Origin: an uncultured Christensenella sp.
GTDB lineage: Bacteria; Bacillota; Clostridia; Christensenellales; Borkfalkiaceae
Length of the DNA: 9,020 nt
NCBI GenBank assembly: GCA_910578655.1
Contig: CAJTQE010000047.1
Span: 4,637 to 13,656, forward strand
Direction: 5' to 3'
The position numbers and the translations under genes were made by a program. Shown one piece after another: positions 1 through 6,896 of this stretch (position 1 is its first letter; each line of letters opens with the position of its first letter). Below the pieces are notes generated by a model. The model was given only the letters and a program-made list of their open reading frames with translations, was not told where the DNA came from and did no database searches.

Positions 1-24
1 CAATAATTTCAACAAGCAAAGGGG

Positions 25-53
25 TTGCCAAAGTGATATTTTTGTGATATAAT
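25..53 (+). promoter_or_regulatory. Sigma-A type promoter of the operon
   Basis: A TTGCCA -35 box (25-30) is followed after exactly 17 nt by a perfect TATAAT -10 box (48-53). A TG at 45-46 placed one base before it gives an extended -10. Transcription would start near position 60, leaving a leader of about 90 nt before the phosphorylase start codon at 148. This is the only strong + strand promoter seen in the window, so it probably drives the whole gene set. Two GTGATAT repeats lie in or at the edge of the spacer (33-39 and 44-50) and could form part of an operator. No regulator gene is visible here. Confidence 0.8.
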
Positions 54-100
54 CAAAAAAAAAGTGTAAAAATAACATAAAATCAATAAATAATGCGAAT

Positions 101-133
101 TATCGAAATTGTTTATTGAAATAAATATTGAAA
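101..133 (+). repeat. Three short direct repeats in the leader
   Basis: The motif TAT(T/C)GAAA occurs at 101-108 (with C), 114-121 and 126-133, with start-to-start distances of 13 and 12 bp, close to one helical turn. The repeats lie between the predicted transcription start and the ribosome site of the phosphorylase gene. Evenly phased copies can indicate binding by a regulator downstream of a promoter. The region is very AT-rich, however, and an eight-base motif of this composition may recur by chance, so a regulatory role is only a suggestion. Confidence 0.3.
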
Positions 134-138
134 AAAAC

Positions 139-142
139 GGAG
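139..142 (+). promoter_or_regulatory. Ribosome binding site that decides the phosphorylase start
   Basis: GGAG lies 5 nt before the ATG at 148. The same reading frame is open from a TTG at 109, but that codon has no Shine-Dalgarno sequence in front of it. The 13 extra residues also would not match the N-terminus usual for the family, where the protein begins shortly before a YG(Y/H)F motif. Translation is therefore taken to begin at 148. Confidence 0.75.
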
Positions 143-147
143 AATAT

Positions 148-2496
148 ATGTTAGACAACAAGTACGGTTATTTTACTGACGACGGAAAGCAATTTGTTAT
201 AACCAACCCTTGCACCCCCAGACCCTGGATAAACGTAATATCCAACGGCGACTATTCGCTTATCGTAACGCAAACGGGCGGCGGATATTCATTTCGCGGC
301 AATGCCGAGCAGAACAGACTTACAAGAAGCTTTCAGGATATCGTAAAAGATAACTGGGGCAAGTATTTTTATATCCGCGACCTTGAAAGCGGAAAAGCGC
401 ACACTACGGGTTTACTTCCGTTAAAGGACGGCGTGGATTTCTACGAAGTGAGGCACGGACTCGGTTACACCGTAATAACCCGTGAAAGCAATCGCATACG
501 TTCAAAGTTCACGATTTTGGTTTCGCCCGATAAGCCTATGGAATTTATGAGCATAGAGCTTACCGATTTAAGCGGCAAGAACCGCAGACTCGATTTGACG
601 GGTTACTTCGAATGGGCGTGCGGTATGGCGTTTGACACCCACCGCGAATTTCAGCGTCTTTTCTACGACTGTCAGTTCGATAAATCTCTCAATTCAATAG
701 TAATAAATAAGTGTCTTTGGGGCTTTCCCGATTCAAAGGGGAGATACAACAACGACGACTGGCCTTATACGGCATTTTTCTGCTGTTCGGAAAAGGTCGA
801 TTCTTTCGAATGCGACAAGGAAAAATTCATCGGTATGTACCGTGACGAAAAGACGCCCGTCGCGCTTGAAAACGCGTCCCTTACGGGCAGTCACGGCAGA
901 TATTGCGAACCGGTCGGCGCATTGAGGGTAAAAGTAGACCTTAAAGCGAACGCAAGCAAAACGATTGTGTTCGGCTTGGGTATGGCTAAAAAGGACGGCG
1001 AGGACTACAAAGCTTTAATTAAGTCCTGCAACGAAAAGACGGCGGCGGAAGCGCTTAAAAAGACCGAAGAGAAGTGGGACGGCATCTGCAACGCGGAAAC
1101 CGTAAAAACTCCCGACGCCGCTTTCAACGTAATGGTCGGCAACTGGACTAAGTATCAGGCGCTTTCTTGCAGAATGTGGGCTAAGGCGGCGTATTACCAG
1201 ATTTCGGGCGGCATAGGCTATCGCGATCAACTTCAAGACAGCCACATCGGTTTGGAAACCGACCCCTCGATTACAAGACGGCAGCTTGTACTTCACGCGT
1301 CAAAGCAGTTTAATCAGGGCGACGTGCTGCACTGGTGGCTCACCTATAACGGCGCAGGGCCCCGTACGAAGTGTTCCGACGACTTCCTTTGGCTTCCGTT
1401 CACGCTGATTAACTACCTTGCGGAAACTGCCGACGAAAGCATACTTAATGAAAAAGTTCCTTTCCTCGACGGCGGCGAGGGCGATATGTACGACCACTGC
1501 AAAAAGGCGATAGAATACAGCTTTTCAATGTTCTCGCCGCGCGGAATTCCCCTTATGGGCGCCCACGACTGGAACGACGGGCTTTCGGCGGTCGGTCACG
1601 GAATGAAGGGCGAAAGTTTCTGGGTTGCAGAATTCCTTTATTGGATTATAACCCGTTTCGACAAGATAGCAGAGCACAAAGGCGACGCTGAATTTGCCCG
1701 AAAGCTTAAAGATAAAAGCGTTCAGCTCAGAAAAGACTTCAACGAACACGCCTGGGACGGCGAATGGTTCTTACAGGCAACCAACGACTACGGCGTAAAG
1801 TTAGGCAGTAAAGACAGTGCGGAGGGTAAAATTTTCCTCAACCCCCAGATTTGGGCAGTTATATCCGATATTACCACGGAAGAGCGCAAGAAAAAGGCAA
1901 TGAAAGCGGTTTCCGAATATCTTTTGAGAGATTACGGCGCGCTGCTTTTATATCCCGAATACAGCAAGCCCGAAAGCGAAATAGGCTATATAACCCGTTA
2001 CGCACCCGGACTCAGAGAAAACGGCGGCGTATACACACACGCGGCAACCTGGGCGGTTTGGGCGTATTCGATGCTCGGAGATAACGAAAACGCGTATAAG
2101 GCTTTCAAGGGCATTTGCCCTCCCAATCGCGGAGCGGATATAGATAAGTATATGGCGGAGCCTTACGTTCTTCCCGGCAACTCCGACGGACCTAATTCGC
2201 CTTACTTCGGCAAAGGAAGCTGGAGCTGGTATTCGGGTTCGGCGCAGTGGCTGCACAGAGTAGCGGTTCAGTTCATTTTGGGCGTAGTTCCCGAAAAGGA
2301 CGGCTTGCGCATTTCGCCCTGCCTGCCCGAGGATTGGGACGGGTATAGCTACAACCGTAAATTCCGTAACGCGGAGTATGAAATAAACGTAAAGCGCACG
2401 GGTAAACAGTCTGTTAAAGTAGACGGCAAACCGATAGAGGGCAACCTCGTTCCCGACTTGAAGAGCGGTAAGCACACCGTCGAAATTGAAATATAA
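148..2496 (+). CDS. GH94 family disaccharide/oligosaccharide phosphorylase
   Basis: This 782-aa protein has no signal peptide and should act in the cytoplasm. It would split a beta-glucoside with inorganic phosphate, releasing alpha-glucose 1-phosphate (or a related sugar phosphate) and a shortened acceptor. The N-terminal beta-sandwich (about 1-270) shows the family signatures GGGYSF and RHGLGY. The (alpha/alpha)6 catalytic barrel carries GYRDQLQD (357-364), HWW (395-397), SDDFLWLP (410-417) and DWND (474-477). By alignment from memory with cellobiose phosphorylase, Asp477 is the general acid. NGGVYTH (625-631) and SGSAQW (696-701) supply the phosphate pocket, with Ser replacing the usual Thr. 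The length is typical of cellobiose, chitobiose and cellobionate phosphorylases (about 790-820 aa), so the gene looks intact. The RDQLQD, HWW and SDDxLWLP motifs resemble the GH94 part of cyclic beta-1,2-glucan synthases more than classical cellobiose phosphorylase, so I leave the substrate open. Its place ahead of a sugar ABC importer indicates that it processes the imported sugar. Confidence 0.9.
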   Translation: MLDNKYGYFTDDGKQFVITNPCTPRPWINVISNGDYSLIVTQTGGGYSFRGNAEQNRLTRSFQDIVKDNWGKYFYIRDLESGKAHTTGLLPLKDGVDFYEVRHGLGYTVITRESNRIRSKFTILVSPDKPMEFMSIELTDLSGKNRRLDLTGYFEWACGMAFDTHREFQRLFYDCQFDKSLNSIVINKCLWGFPDSKGRYNNDDWPYTAFFCCSEKVDSFECDKEKFIGMYRDEKTPVALENASLTGSHGRYCEPVGALRVKVDLKANASKTIVFGLGMAKKDGEDYKALIKSCNEKTAAEALKKTEEKWDGICNAETVKTPDAAFNVMVGNWTKYQALSCRMWAKAAYYQISGGIGYRDQLQDSHIGLETDPSITRRQLVLHASKQFNQGDVLHWWLTYNGAGPRTKCSDDFLWLPFTLINYLAETADESILNEKVPFLDGGEGDMYDHCKKAIEYSFSMFSPRGIPLMGAHDWNDGLSAVGHGMKGESFWVAEFLYWIITRFDKIAEHKGDAEFARKLKDKSVQLRKDFNEHAWDGEWFLQATNDYGVKLGSKDSAEGKIFLNPQIWAVISDITTEERKKKAMKAVSEYLLRDYGALLLYPEYSKPESEIGYITRYAPGLRENGGVYTHAATWAVWAYSMLGDNENAYKAFKGICPPNRGADIDKYMAEPYVLPGNSDGPNSPYFGKGSWSWYSGSAQWLHRVAVQFILGVVPEKDGLRISPCLPEDWDGYSYNRKFRNAEYEINVKRTGKQSVKVDGKPIEGNLVPDLKSGKHTVEIEI

Positions 2497-2497
2497 T
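2492..2497 (+). promoter_or_regulatory. Possible internal -10 box
   Basis: A perfect TATAAT overlaps the phosphorylase stop codon (2494-2496). The hexamer 17 nt upstream (2469-2474, TAAGCA) matches the -35 consensus at only three positions, and there is no extended -10 TG. If active, it would start a transcript near 2504 whose 5' end folds at once into the hairpin at 2511-2530, giving separate transporter expression. The AT-rich setting makes chance occurrence quite likely. Confidence 0.2.
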
Positions 2498-2510
2498 TAA
2501 ATAAAAAACG

Positions 2511-2530
2511 ACAGAGGGACGTCCCTCTGT
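2511..2530. repeat. Perfect 20-bp palindrome, hairpin-forming
   Basis: ACAGAGGGACGTCCCTCTGT is identical to its own reverse complement over all 20 bases. In RNA it would fold into a GC-rich stem with a small loop around the central ACGT. On the + strand no T run follows, so it is not a standard terminator for the phosphorylase gene. On the - strand it is followed by CG and six T residues (the A run at 2503-2508), which is the form of an intrinsic terminator for transcription running leftward. It could also be a regulator site, an mRNA-stabilising or processing hairpin, or a dispersed intergenic repeat. Confidence 0.75.
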
Positions 2531-2550
2531 GTGCGTTAAATAACGCACAC
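2529..2550. repeat. Second inverted repeat, abutting the palindrome
   Basis: GTGTGCGTTA (2529-2538) and TAACGCACAC (2541-2550) are perfect 10-bp inverted arms around a central AA. The structure shares its first two bases with the end of the 20-bp palindrome, so the two hairpins stand side by side. No T run follows on the + strand, which argues against termination. Their place between the enzyme gene and the binding-protein gene fits a role in setting different mRNA levels along the operon or an operator, but neither is shown. Confidence 0.7.
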
Positions 2551-2570
2551 GAAAAACTTTAAAAGTAAAT

Positions 2571-2576
2571 AAGGAG
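2571..2576 (+). promoter_or_regulatory. Strong ribosome binding site choosing among three ATGs
   Basis: AAGGAG is followed by three consecutive in-frame ATG codons at 2578, 2581 and 2584, at spacings of 1, 4 and 7 nt. Only the third has a normal spacing, and it gives an N-terminus of MKKR, typical of a lipoprotein signal peptide. The start is therefore placed at 2584. Confidence 0.8.
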
Positions 2577-2583
2577 AATGATG

Positions 2584-3963
2584 ATGAAAAAAAGATTCGG
2601 TTTTTTAGCAATGGCCGGCATAATCGCCGCAGCTTCTGCGTCAAGCCTTTTGGCGGCTTGCGGTGAAGAGAAGTTCGATTTGTCTTACGCTACCTGGAAT
2701 TTGAGTACGGAGGCGGTCAACAACGTAGAGCGTCAGATGATAGCGGAGTTTGAAAAGGCAAACAACGTCAAAATCAAAATCGAAGAAGTAAGTACTTCGG
2801 GTAACGCTTATCAGGACTCTATTTCCGGTCTTGCAGTCAAAAACAAACTGCCCGACGTATTTATGCTTCCCAACATTAACTTCGGCTTGAAGAATCAGTA
2901 CGTTCTTGATATAAAAGACCTTATCGAAAACGACGGCGACTGGGCAAAAATTCCCACCGCTCTCGAAGAAGCGGTTCACTACAAAAGCGGCGTATATGCA
3001 ATACCTTTCTCGATGCATATGATGGGCTACTATGCAAACGTCGACCTTATAACGGAGCATAATGCAAACAAATACCTCGAAGGCGAGTTCACTTACGAGA
3101 AGCTTGAAGGGCTTGCCCGCGCAATGAATAAGCCTACGGAAGGGATTATGGGGCTCAGCCACGAACAGACCATTTTGGAGTGGTATCCTTCGTATGTAAA
3201 CGAAAATTACGGATGGTTCACCTGGGACGGCGCCAGGTATCACCTTGACAGCGAGGAATTCAGAACGGGTATAGAAAAGACGCTTGCGATGCGCCAGAAT
3301 AAGCTGACTTACGACAGCCTCAGCGATGAGGACCGCGCGGCTCACTTCGAAGGCGTTGACGGTTACGTCGGACTTTGGGACAATAACGGACTTGCGCTTC
3401 GTTGGGGTGCGTCGTATGAGGCGCCCGATATGTCCAAAAACGTTGACGATATAAAGTTTCTCGGCGTACCCGGCGGCAGAACGCCCATAGTAGGCGACTA
3501 TGTTGCTATCGGCAAATCTACGCAGAATAAAGAACTTGCCTTTAAATTCGCCAAATGGATGAGTTTCGACCCGGCAGGTATCAGCAAGAGAATACAGCTT
3601 GAAAAGAAAGTTACCAACACGCTGCCTATGACTACCGACCCCGAACTCATTCAGGCGTACTTCGATAAATTTACGCTCGTCGACGGCTTGCAGGAAGCGT
3701 ACGAAGCGCTTGACAGCGGAATAGTAGAGTGCGTAAAAGTAGTTCCCGGCTATAATCTTTCGCGTTGGAAAGCGCAATGCGGAGCTAACGTAACGATTAC
3801 GATAAGTGACGGTTCAAGTATTGAAAACCCCGAATTAGGCGTACTTTTGGACGCTTGCTGGATGGGTACGGAGCGTTACGCCGAATATGCGGAAAATTGC
3901 AACACGCTTGCAAACAAAAAATATGCAGAAGCAATAAAACAGTTTGAACAGTATTACGACTGA
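2584..3963 (+). CDS. Solute-binding lipoprotein of a CUT1 sugar ABC transporter
   Basis: This 459-aa extracellular protein should capture a sugar and deliver it to the permeases encoded downstream. It begins with a basic n-region (MKKR), a hydrophobic stretch and the lipobox LAAC (23-26). Cys26 would be lipidated and hold the protein to the outer face of the membrane. The mature part has the layout of the family 1 extracellular solute-binding proteins: an early beta strand followed by EFEKANNVKIKIEEV, then LPDVFMLP, a YAIPFSMHMMGYYANVDL segment in the first lobe, and a late VGDYVAIGKSTQNKELAFKFAKWMS segment. Length is normal for the family (400-460 aa). The many Trp and Tyr residues suit stacking against sugar rings, but the ligand cannot be named. 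It follows the phosphorylase gene after an 87-bp gap with two hairpins. The gene directly downstream encodes a second, much larger binding protein, which is unusual. The chosen start drops two upstream Met codons. Confidence 0.9.
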   Translation: MKKRFGFLAMAGIIAAASASSLLAACGEEKFDLSYATWNLSTEAVNNVERQMIAEFEKANNVKIKIEEVSTSGNAYQDSISGLAVKNKLPDVFMLPNINFGLKNQYVLDIKDLIENDGDWAKIPTALEEAVHYKSGVYAIPFSMHMMGYYANVDLITEHNANKYLEGEFTYEKLEGLARAMNKPTEGIMGLSHEQTILEWYPSYVNENYGWFTWDGARYHLDSEEFRTGIEKTLAMRQNKLTYDSLSDEDRAAHFEGVDGYVGLWDNNGLALRWGASYEAPDMSKNVDDIKFLGVPGGRTPIVGDYVAIGKSTQNKELAFKFAKWMSFDPAGISKRIQLEKKVTNTLPMTTDPELIQAYFDKFTLVDGLQEAYEALDSGIVECVKVVPGYNLSRWKAQCGANVTITISDGSSIENPELGVLLDACWMGTERYAEYAENCNTLANKKYAEAIKQFEQYYD

Positions 3964-3995
3964 TTATATTTGACCTCTTTATATAGGATTAGGAT

Positions 3996-6872
3996 ATGAA
4001 AAGAAAAGTTGCACTTTTTACCGCAGCGGCGCTGCTTTTAAGCGTGCTGCCGCTTGCGGGGTGCAGTGTAAAATATGATTTCACCGAAGCTTTAAGCGAT
4101 TATAGCGACGTTGAAGTTTCTGCCCAAAGCGGTTTAAACGTTAAAGCCGTATTGAAAAATTCTACGGAGCATCCCATAGAAAATCAATACGGCTATGACG
4201 GCAAAACCGTGCCTATGGACGAGAACGATACCGCCGTTTACACTGTTAACCTCGACAAAAACGATAAGCTCGCGTTTTACGCGGATTATTACATACTTCA
4301 CAACGGACTTTCCGACAGTGAGGTAACTATAAAGGTGAACGGAAATACCGTTTCCGAAAGGTCGTCGTTAAAGGCGCTTTGGCGCAACGAATCAGAGGAT
4401 TTCAAGACCGACTCGTTCGGAAACGAAATGGTCCCCTCTCAGAAGAAAATAGAAGAATGGGTGGGGGAATACCTCTACGAATACGATTATGCAACCGTGC
4501 TTCCTCCCGTATACGACTTCGTTGCCGGTGAGAATACGGTGGAAATATCCGTAAACGCCGGCGGACGATTCCTGCTTGGCGATTTAAGCGTGCGTTCGGT
4601 GAATTTGCCCGACGATTACCAAAGCTATCTCAATAATGTCGGCGGCAAATACGGCGAGGGGACGGATACGGCGGAGGCGGAGCATTTCGCCTATAAGAAT
4701 ACGCTTTCCGTAGTTCCTGCGTCCGATGCGGCTACGAACGTAACTCCGTACGCTTCGTATAATTCGATGCTGAACGTCGTTTCGGGCTTCGGCATGCCTG
4801 AGCATGTACTCACTTATAAGCTCAATGCGGAAAAAGACGGGCTGTACAATCTCTCGTTCAATTACAGCAACGTCAATTCAAACCGCACCGTTTACGTGCA
4901 GATATTCGTCGACGGAAAGACGCCCTATCGCGAATTCCTTCGTTATCCTTTAATAGAGAACGGCGGATTCGACAGGCACACTCTCGGCAACGGCGAGGGC
5001 AACTATTCGGTTTATCTTACTAAGGGCGAGCACACCGTTTCGGTTAAAATAGACGGCAGTCTTTCCCACGGTTTGCAGCAAATGATTACCTCGTCTATCA
5101 ACAGCCTCAATGGCATTTATCTCGACCTTAAACGCATTGCCGGCACCGTTACCGACGGCAACCGCGAATGGGATATAGACAACGACTTTCCCGGCGTAGT
5201 CGAAAAACTGCAAAACACAGTGCGCGGTCTTGAAATTATATCTTCCGACCTCAAAAAAATTAACGGTACCCAGACAAACTATCAGGCGCTTATATATCTG
5301 CGCACTGCAAGTCAGGCGATAGAGGGACTGCTGAAATCGCCAAAGTATATCCCCAACAAATACGCGCAGATTTCCGAAGGCAGCGGCTCTATCGTGCAGA
5401 CGCTTGCCAATGCGCTCAGTGATATAAAGACGACGCCTATCGGACTCGATAAGGTGGTTTTACACCCTGCCGACAAGGAAAGCGGCATCGAAAGGGAGAA
5501 CGGCTGGAAAACCTTCTGGGAAGGCGTGAAGAAGTTCTTCCATAGTTTCGTCGCAGACTATTCAAACACCTCTTACGGCGAAAACACCATACAGGTGTGG
5601 GTTGCCCGTTCGCGCCAGTACGTAGACCTTATGCAGCAGATGCTTGACGCGTCCGACTTTAAAGCGCGTACGGGTTACGACGTTAAATTTTCTATACTTG
5701 CCGACGAGGGCAAGCTGATACTTTCAAACGCGGCCGGCATTGCGCCGGACTCGGTAATGGGTATAAGCAACTGGCTTCCATACGAAATGGGCATCCGCGA
5801 CCTTGTCGTCGATTTAACGCAGTTCCCCGACTACGGCGAAGTAATTTCCCGTTTCTCGTCCGGCGCAATGATTTCCCTTATTGCCGACGGCATAGGGCTT
5901 GCGCTTCCCGAAACTCAGGACTTCTACGTAACTTATTACAGAAAAGATATTCTCGGCAGGTACAACATTTCCGTGCCCGATACCTGGAACGACGTGTTGC
6001 AGACTTTGCCTGTATTGCAGAGATACGGACTTAACTATTATATACCGCTGTCAAGCTCCACCGCGTCCAAGTCGATAATGACGACTGCGCCGTTCATATA
6101 TCAGTACGGCGGCACACTCTTTTCCGACGACGCTTTGAGCACGACTATCTCCGACGAGAAAAGTATGAACGCAATCAAGTTTATGACCGAGCTGTATACC
6201 CTTTACGGACTGCCGCAGCAGGTGTCCAACTTCTTTGACAGTTTCCGCAGCGGAAGTCTGCCGATAGGCGTTTCCACGTTTGAAACTTATTTGCGGTTGA
6301 GTATGGCTGCGCCCGAAATTTCCGGTAAATGGGGCATAGCGCTCGCACCCGGCGTGTACGACGAAAGTCTCGGCGAGGTTGCAAGGTGGCAGACGGGCAG
6401 CGCAACGGCAATGACGCTTATAAAGAGCGGCAGCGACGAAAAGGACGCGGCAGGCTGGGAGCTTTTGAAATGGTGGTCGTCGGCTGACGTTCAGACCGAA
6501 TTTATGAACCGCCTTACAATGATTTTCGGCAAAAACTATATCTGGAGCAGCGCCAATAACGAGGCGTTCTCGAACTCGGTTGCGTTCACTTACGCGGACA
6601 AAAAGATTATACGCGAGCAGTGGGAGTGGATGAGAGAAATTCCCAAAGTACCCGGTTGGTATATGTTGGAGCGCGAGCTTTCAAACGCTTGGAACAGTAT
6701 AGTAATCGAGGGCGCAAACACGCGTTCGGTAATAGAGCGCGCCGTCACCTCGATAGATAAAGAATTGAAAAGAAAACTTACCGAGTTCGGTTACGTCAAG
6801 AACGGCGTGCTTGTCAAGCCGTATACCGTGACCACGCTCGAATACGTTGAATCGCTTAAAAGGGGAGGTTAA
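3996..6872 (+). CDS. Large solute-binding lipoprotein with extra N-terminal beta-rich domains
   Basis: This 958-aa protein is about twice the length of a normal sugar-binding protein. A signal peptide ends in the lipobox LAGC with Cys23. Residues about 24-205 form a beta-rich region containing LWRNE (128-132). Residues about 226-357 form a second beta-rich region with a carbohydrate-binding-module look (AEAEHF at 226-231, then VYVQIFVDGKTP and GEHTVSVKI). A helical linker spans about 385-480. From about residue 529 (ENTIQVW) to the end lies a family 1 solute-binding domain, with DTWNDVLQTLPVLQRYGL, a YGGTLFSDD segment and an AAGWELLKWWSSADVQ late-lobe segment. I recall similar 950-1000-aa binding proteins in Paenibacillus and Clostridia sugar loci; their ligands are not known to me. 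Start choice: an AGGA at 3985-3988 lies 7 nt before the ATG. The next gene's ribosome site overlaps its last codons, which suggests coupling with the permease. The front domains may bind a polymer or the cell surface, which is inference. Confidence 0.85.
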   Translation: MKRKVALFTAAALLLSVLPLAGCSVKYDFTEALSDYSDVEVSAQSGLNVKAVLKNSTEHPIENQYGYDGKTVPMDENDTAVYTVNLDKNDKLAFYADYYILHNGLSDSEVTIKVNGNTVSERSSLKALWRNESEDFKTDSFGNEMVPSQKKIEEWVGEYLYEYDYATVLPPVYDFVAGENTVEISVNAGGRFLLGDLSVRSVNLPDDYQSYLNNVGGKYGEGTDTAEAEHFAYKNTLSVVPASDAATNVTPYASYNSMLNVVSGFGMPEHVLTYKLNAEKDGLYNLSFNYSNVNSNRTVYVQIFVDGKTPYREFLRYPLIENGGFDRHTLGNGEGNYSVYLTKGEHTVSVKIDGSLSHGLQQMITSSINSLNGIYLDLKRIAGTVTDGNREWDIDNDFPGVVEKLQNTVRGLEIISSDLKKINGTQTNYQALIYLRTASQAIEGLLKSPKYIPNKYAQISEGSGSIVQTLANALSDIKTTPIGLDKVVLHPADKESGIERENGWKTFWEGVKKFFHSFVADYSNTSYGENTIQVWVARSRQYVDLMQQMLDASDFKARTGYDVKFSILADEGKLILSNAAGIAPDSVMGISNWLPYEMGIRDLVVDLTQFPDYGEVISRFSSGAMISLIADGIGLALPETQDFYVTYYRKDILGRYNISVPDTWNDVLQTLPVLQRYGLNYYIPLSSSTASKSIMTTAPFIYQYGGTLFSDDALSTTISDEKSMNAIKFMTELYTLYGLPQQVSNFFDSFRSGSLPIGVSTFETYLRLSMAAPEISGKWGIALAPGVYDESLGEVARWQTGSATAMTLIKSGSDEKDAAGWELLKWWSSADVQTEFMNRLTMIFGKNYIWSSANNEAFSNSVAFTYADKKIIREQWEWMREIPKVPGWYMLERELSNAWNSIVIEGANTRSVIERAVTSIDKELKRKLTEFGYVKNGVLVKPYTVTTLEYVESLKRGG
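6862..6868 (+). promoter_or_regulatory. Ribosome binding site inside the upstream gene's end
   Basis: GGGGAGG forms part of the last sense codons of the large binding-protein gene, 9 nt before the permease ATG at 6878. A terminating ribosome would uncover this site, so translation of the two genes is probably coupled. Confidence 0.75.
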
Positions 6873-6896
6873 ACGTTATGGAAAACGTTAACGTTT
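6871..6896 (+). repeat. AACGTT repeats and palindrome around the permease start codon
   Basis: AACGTT occurs at 6872-6877, 6884-6889 and 6890-6895. The last two form the perfect 14-bp palindrome AAACGTTAACGTTT (6883-6896). In RNA, AAACGTT at 6871-6877 can pair with AACGTTT at 6890-6896, leaving the ATG at 6878 in a 12-nt loop. The stem is short and AT-rich, so any effect on translation would be mild. The palindrome lies in codons 2-7 of the permease. Confidence 0.45.

Noticed and set aside
109..147. TTG start giving 13 more residues on the phosphorylase
   Set aside because: There is no ribosome site before 109, the extension is AT-driven sequence made partly of the leader repeats, and a good GGAG precedes the ATG at 148.
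1948..2475. - strand open frame of 175 codons over the end of the phosphorylase gene
   Set aside because: It is fully overlapped by conserved GH94 sequence, including the phosphate-site motifs, and its translation has no family resemblance.
2511..2560. Rho-independent terminator ending the phosphorylase transcript
   Set aside because: Neither hairpin is followed by a T run on the + strand; the sequence after the second is GAAAAACTTT.
2556..2566. Small inverted repeat ACTTT-A-AAAGT before the ribosome site of the first binding-protein gene
   Set aside because: The arms are only 5 bp, AT-rich and with a one-base centre. This is too weak to separate from chance.
2641..3777. Long - strand open frame (378 codons) antisense to the first binding-protein gene
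   Set aside because: It lies fully inside a well-supported gene. The translation is rich in Phe, Val, Arg and Tyr with no recognisable domain, as expected of a reverse-complement shadow of coding sequence. A leftward terminator-like hairpin does follow it, but there is no other support.
3970..3998. TTGACC box as a promoter for the large binding-protein gene
   Set aside because: The -10 position at normal spacing would fall on the start codon with a poor match, and would give a leaderless transcript despite a proper ribosome site at 3985-3988.
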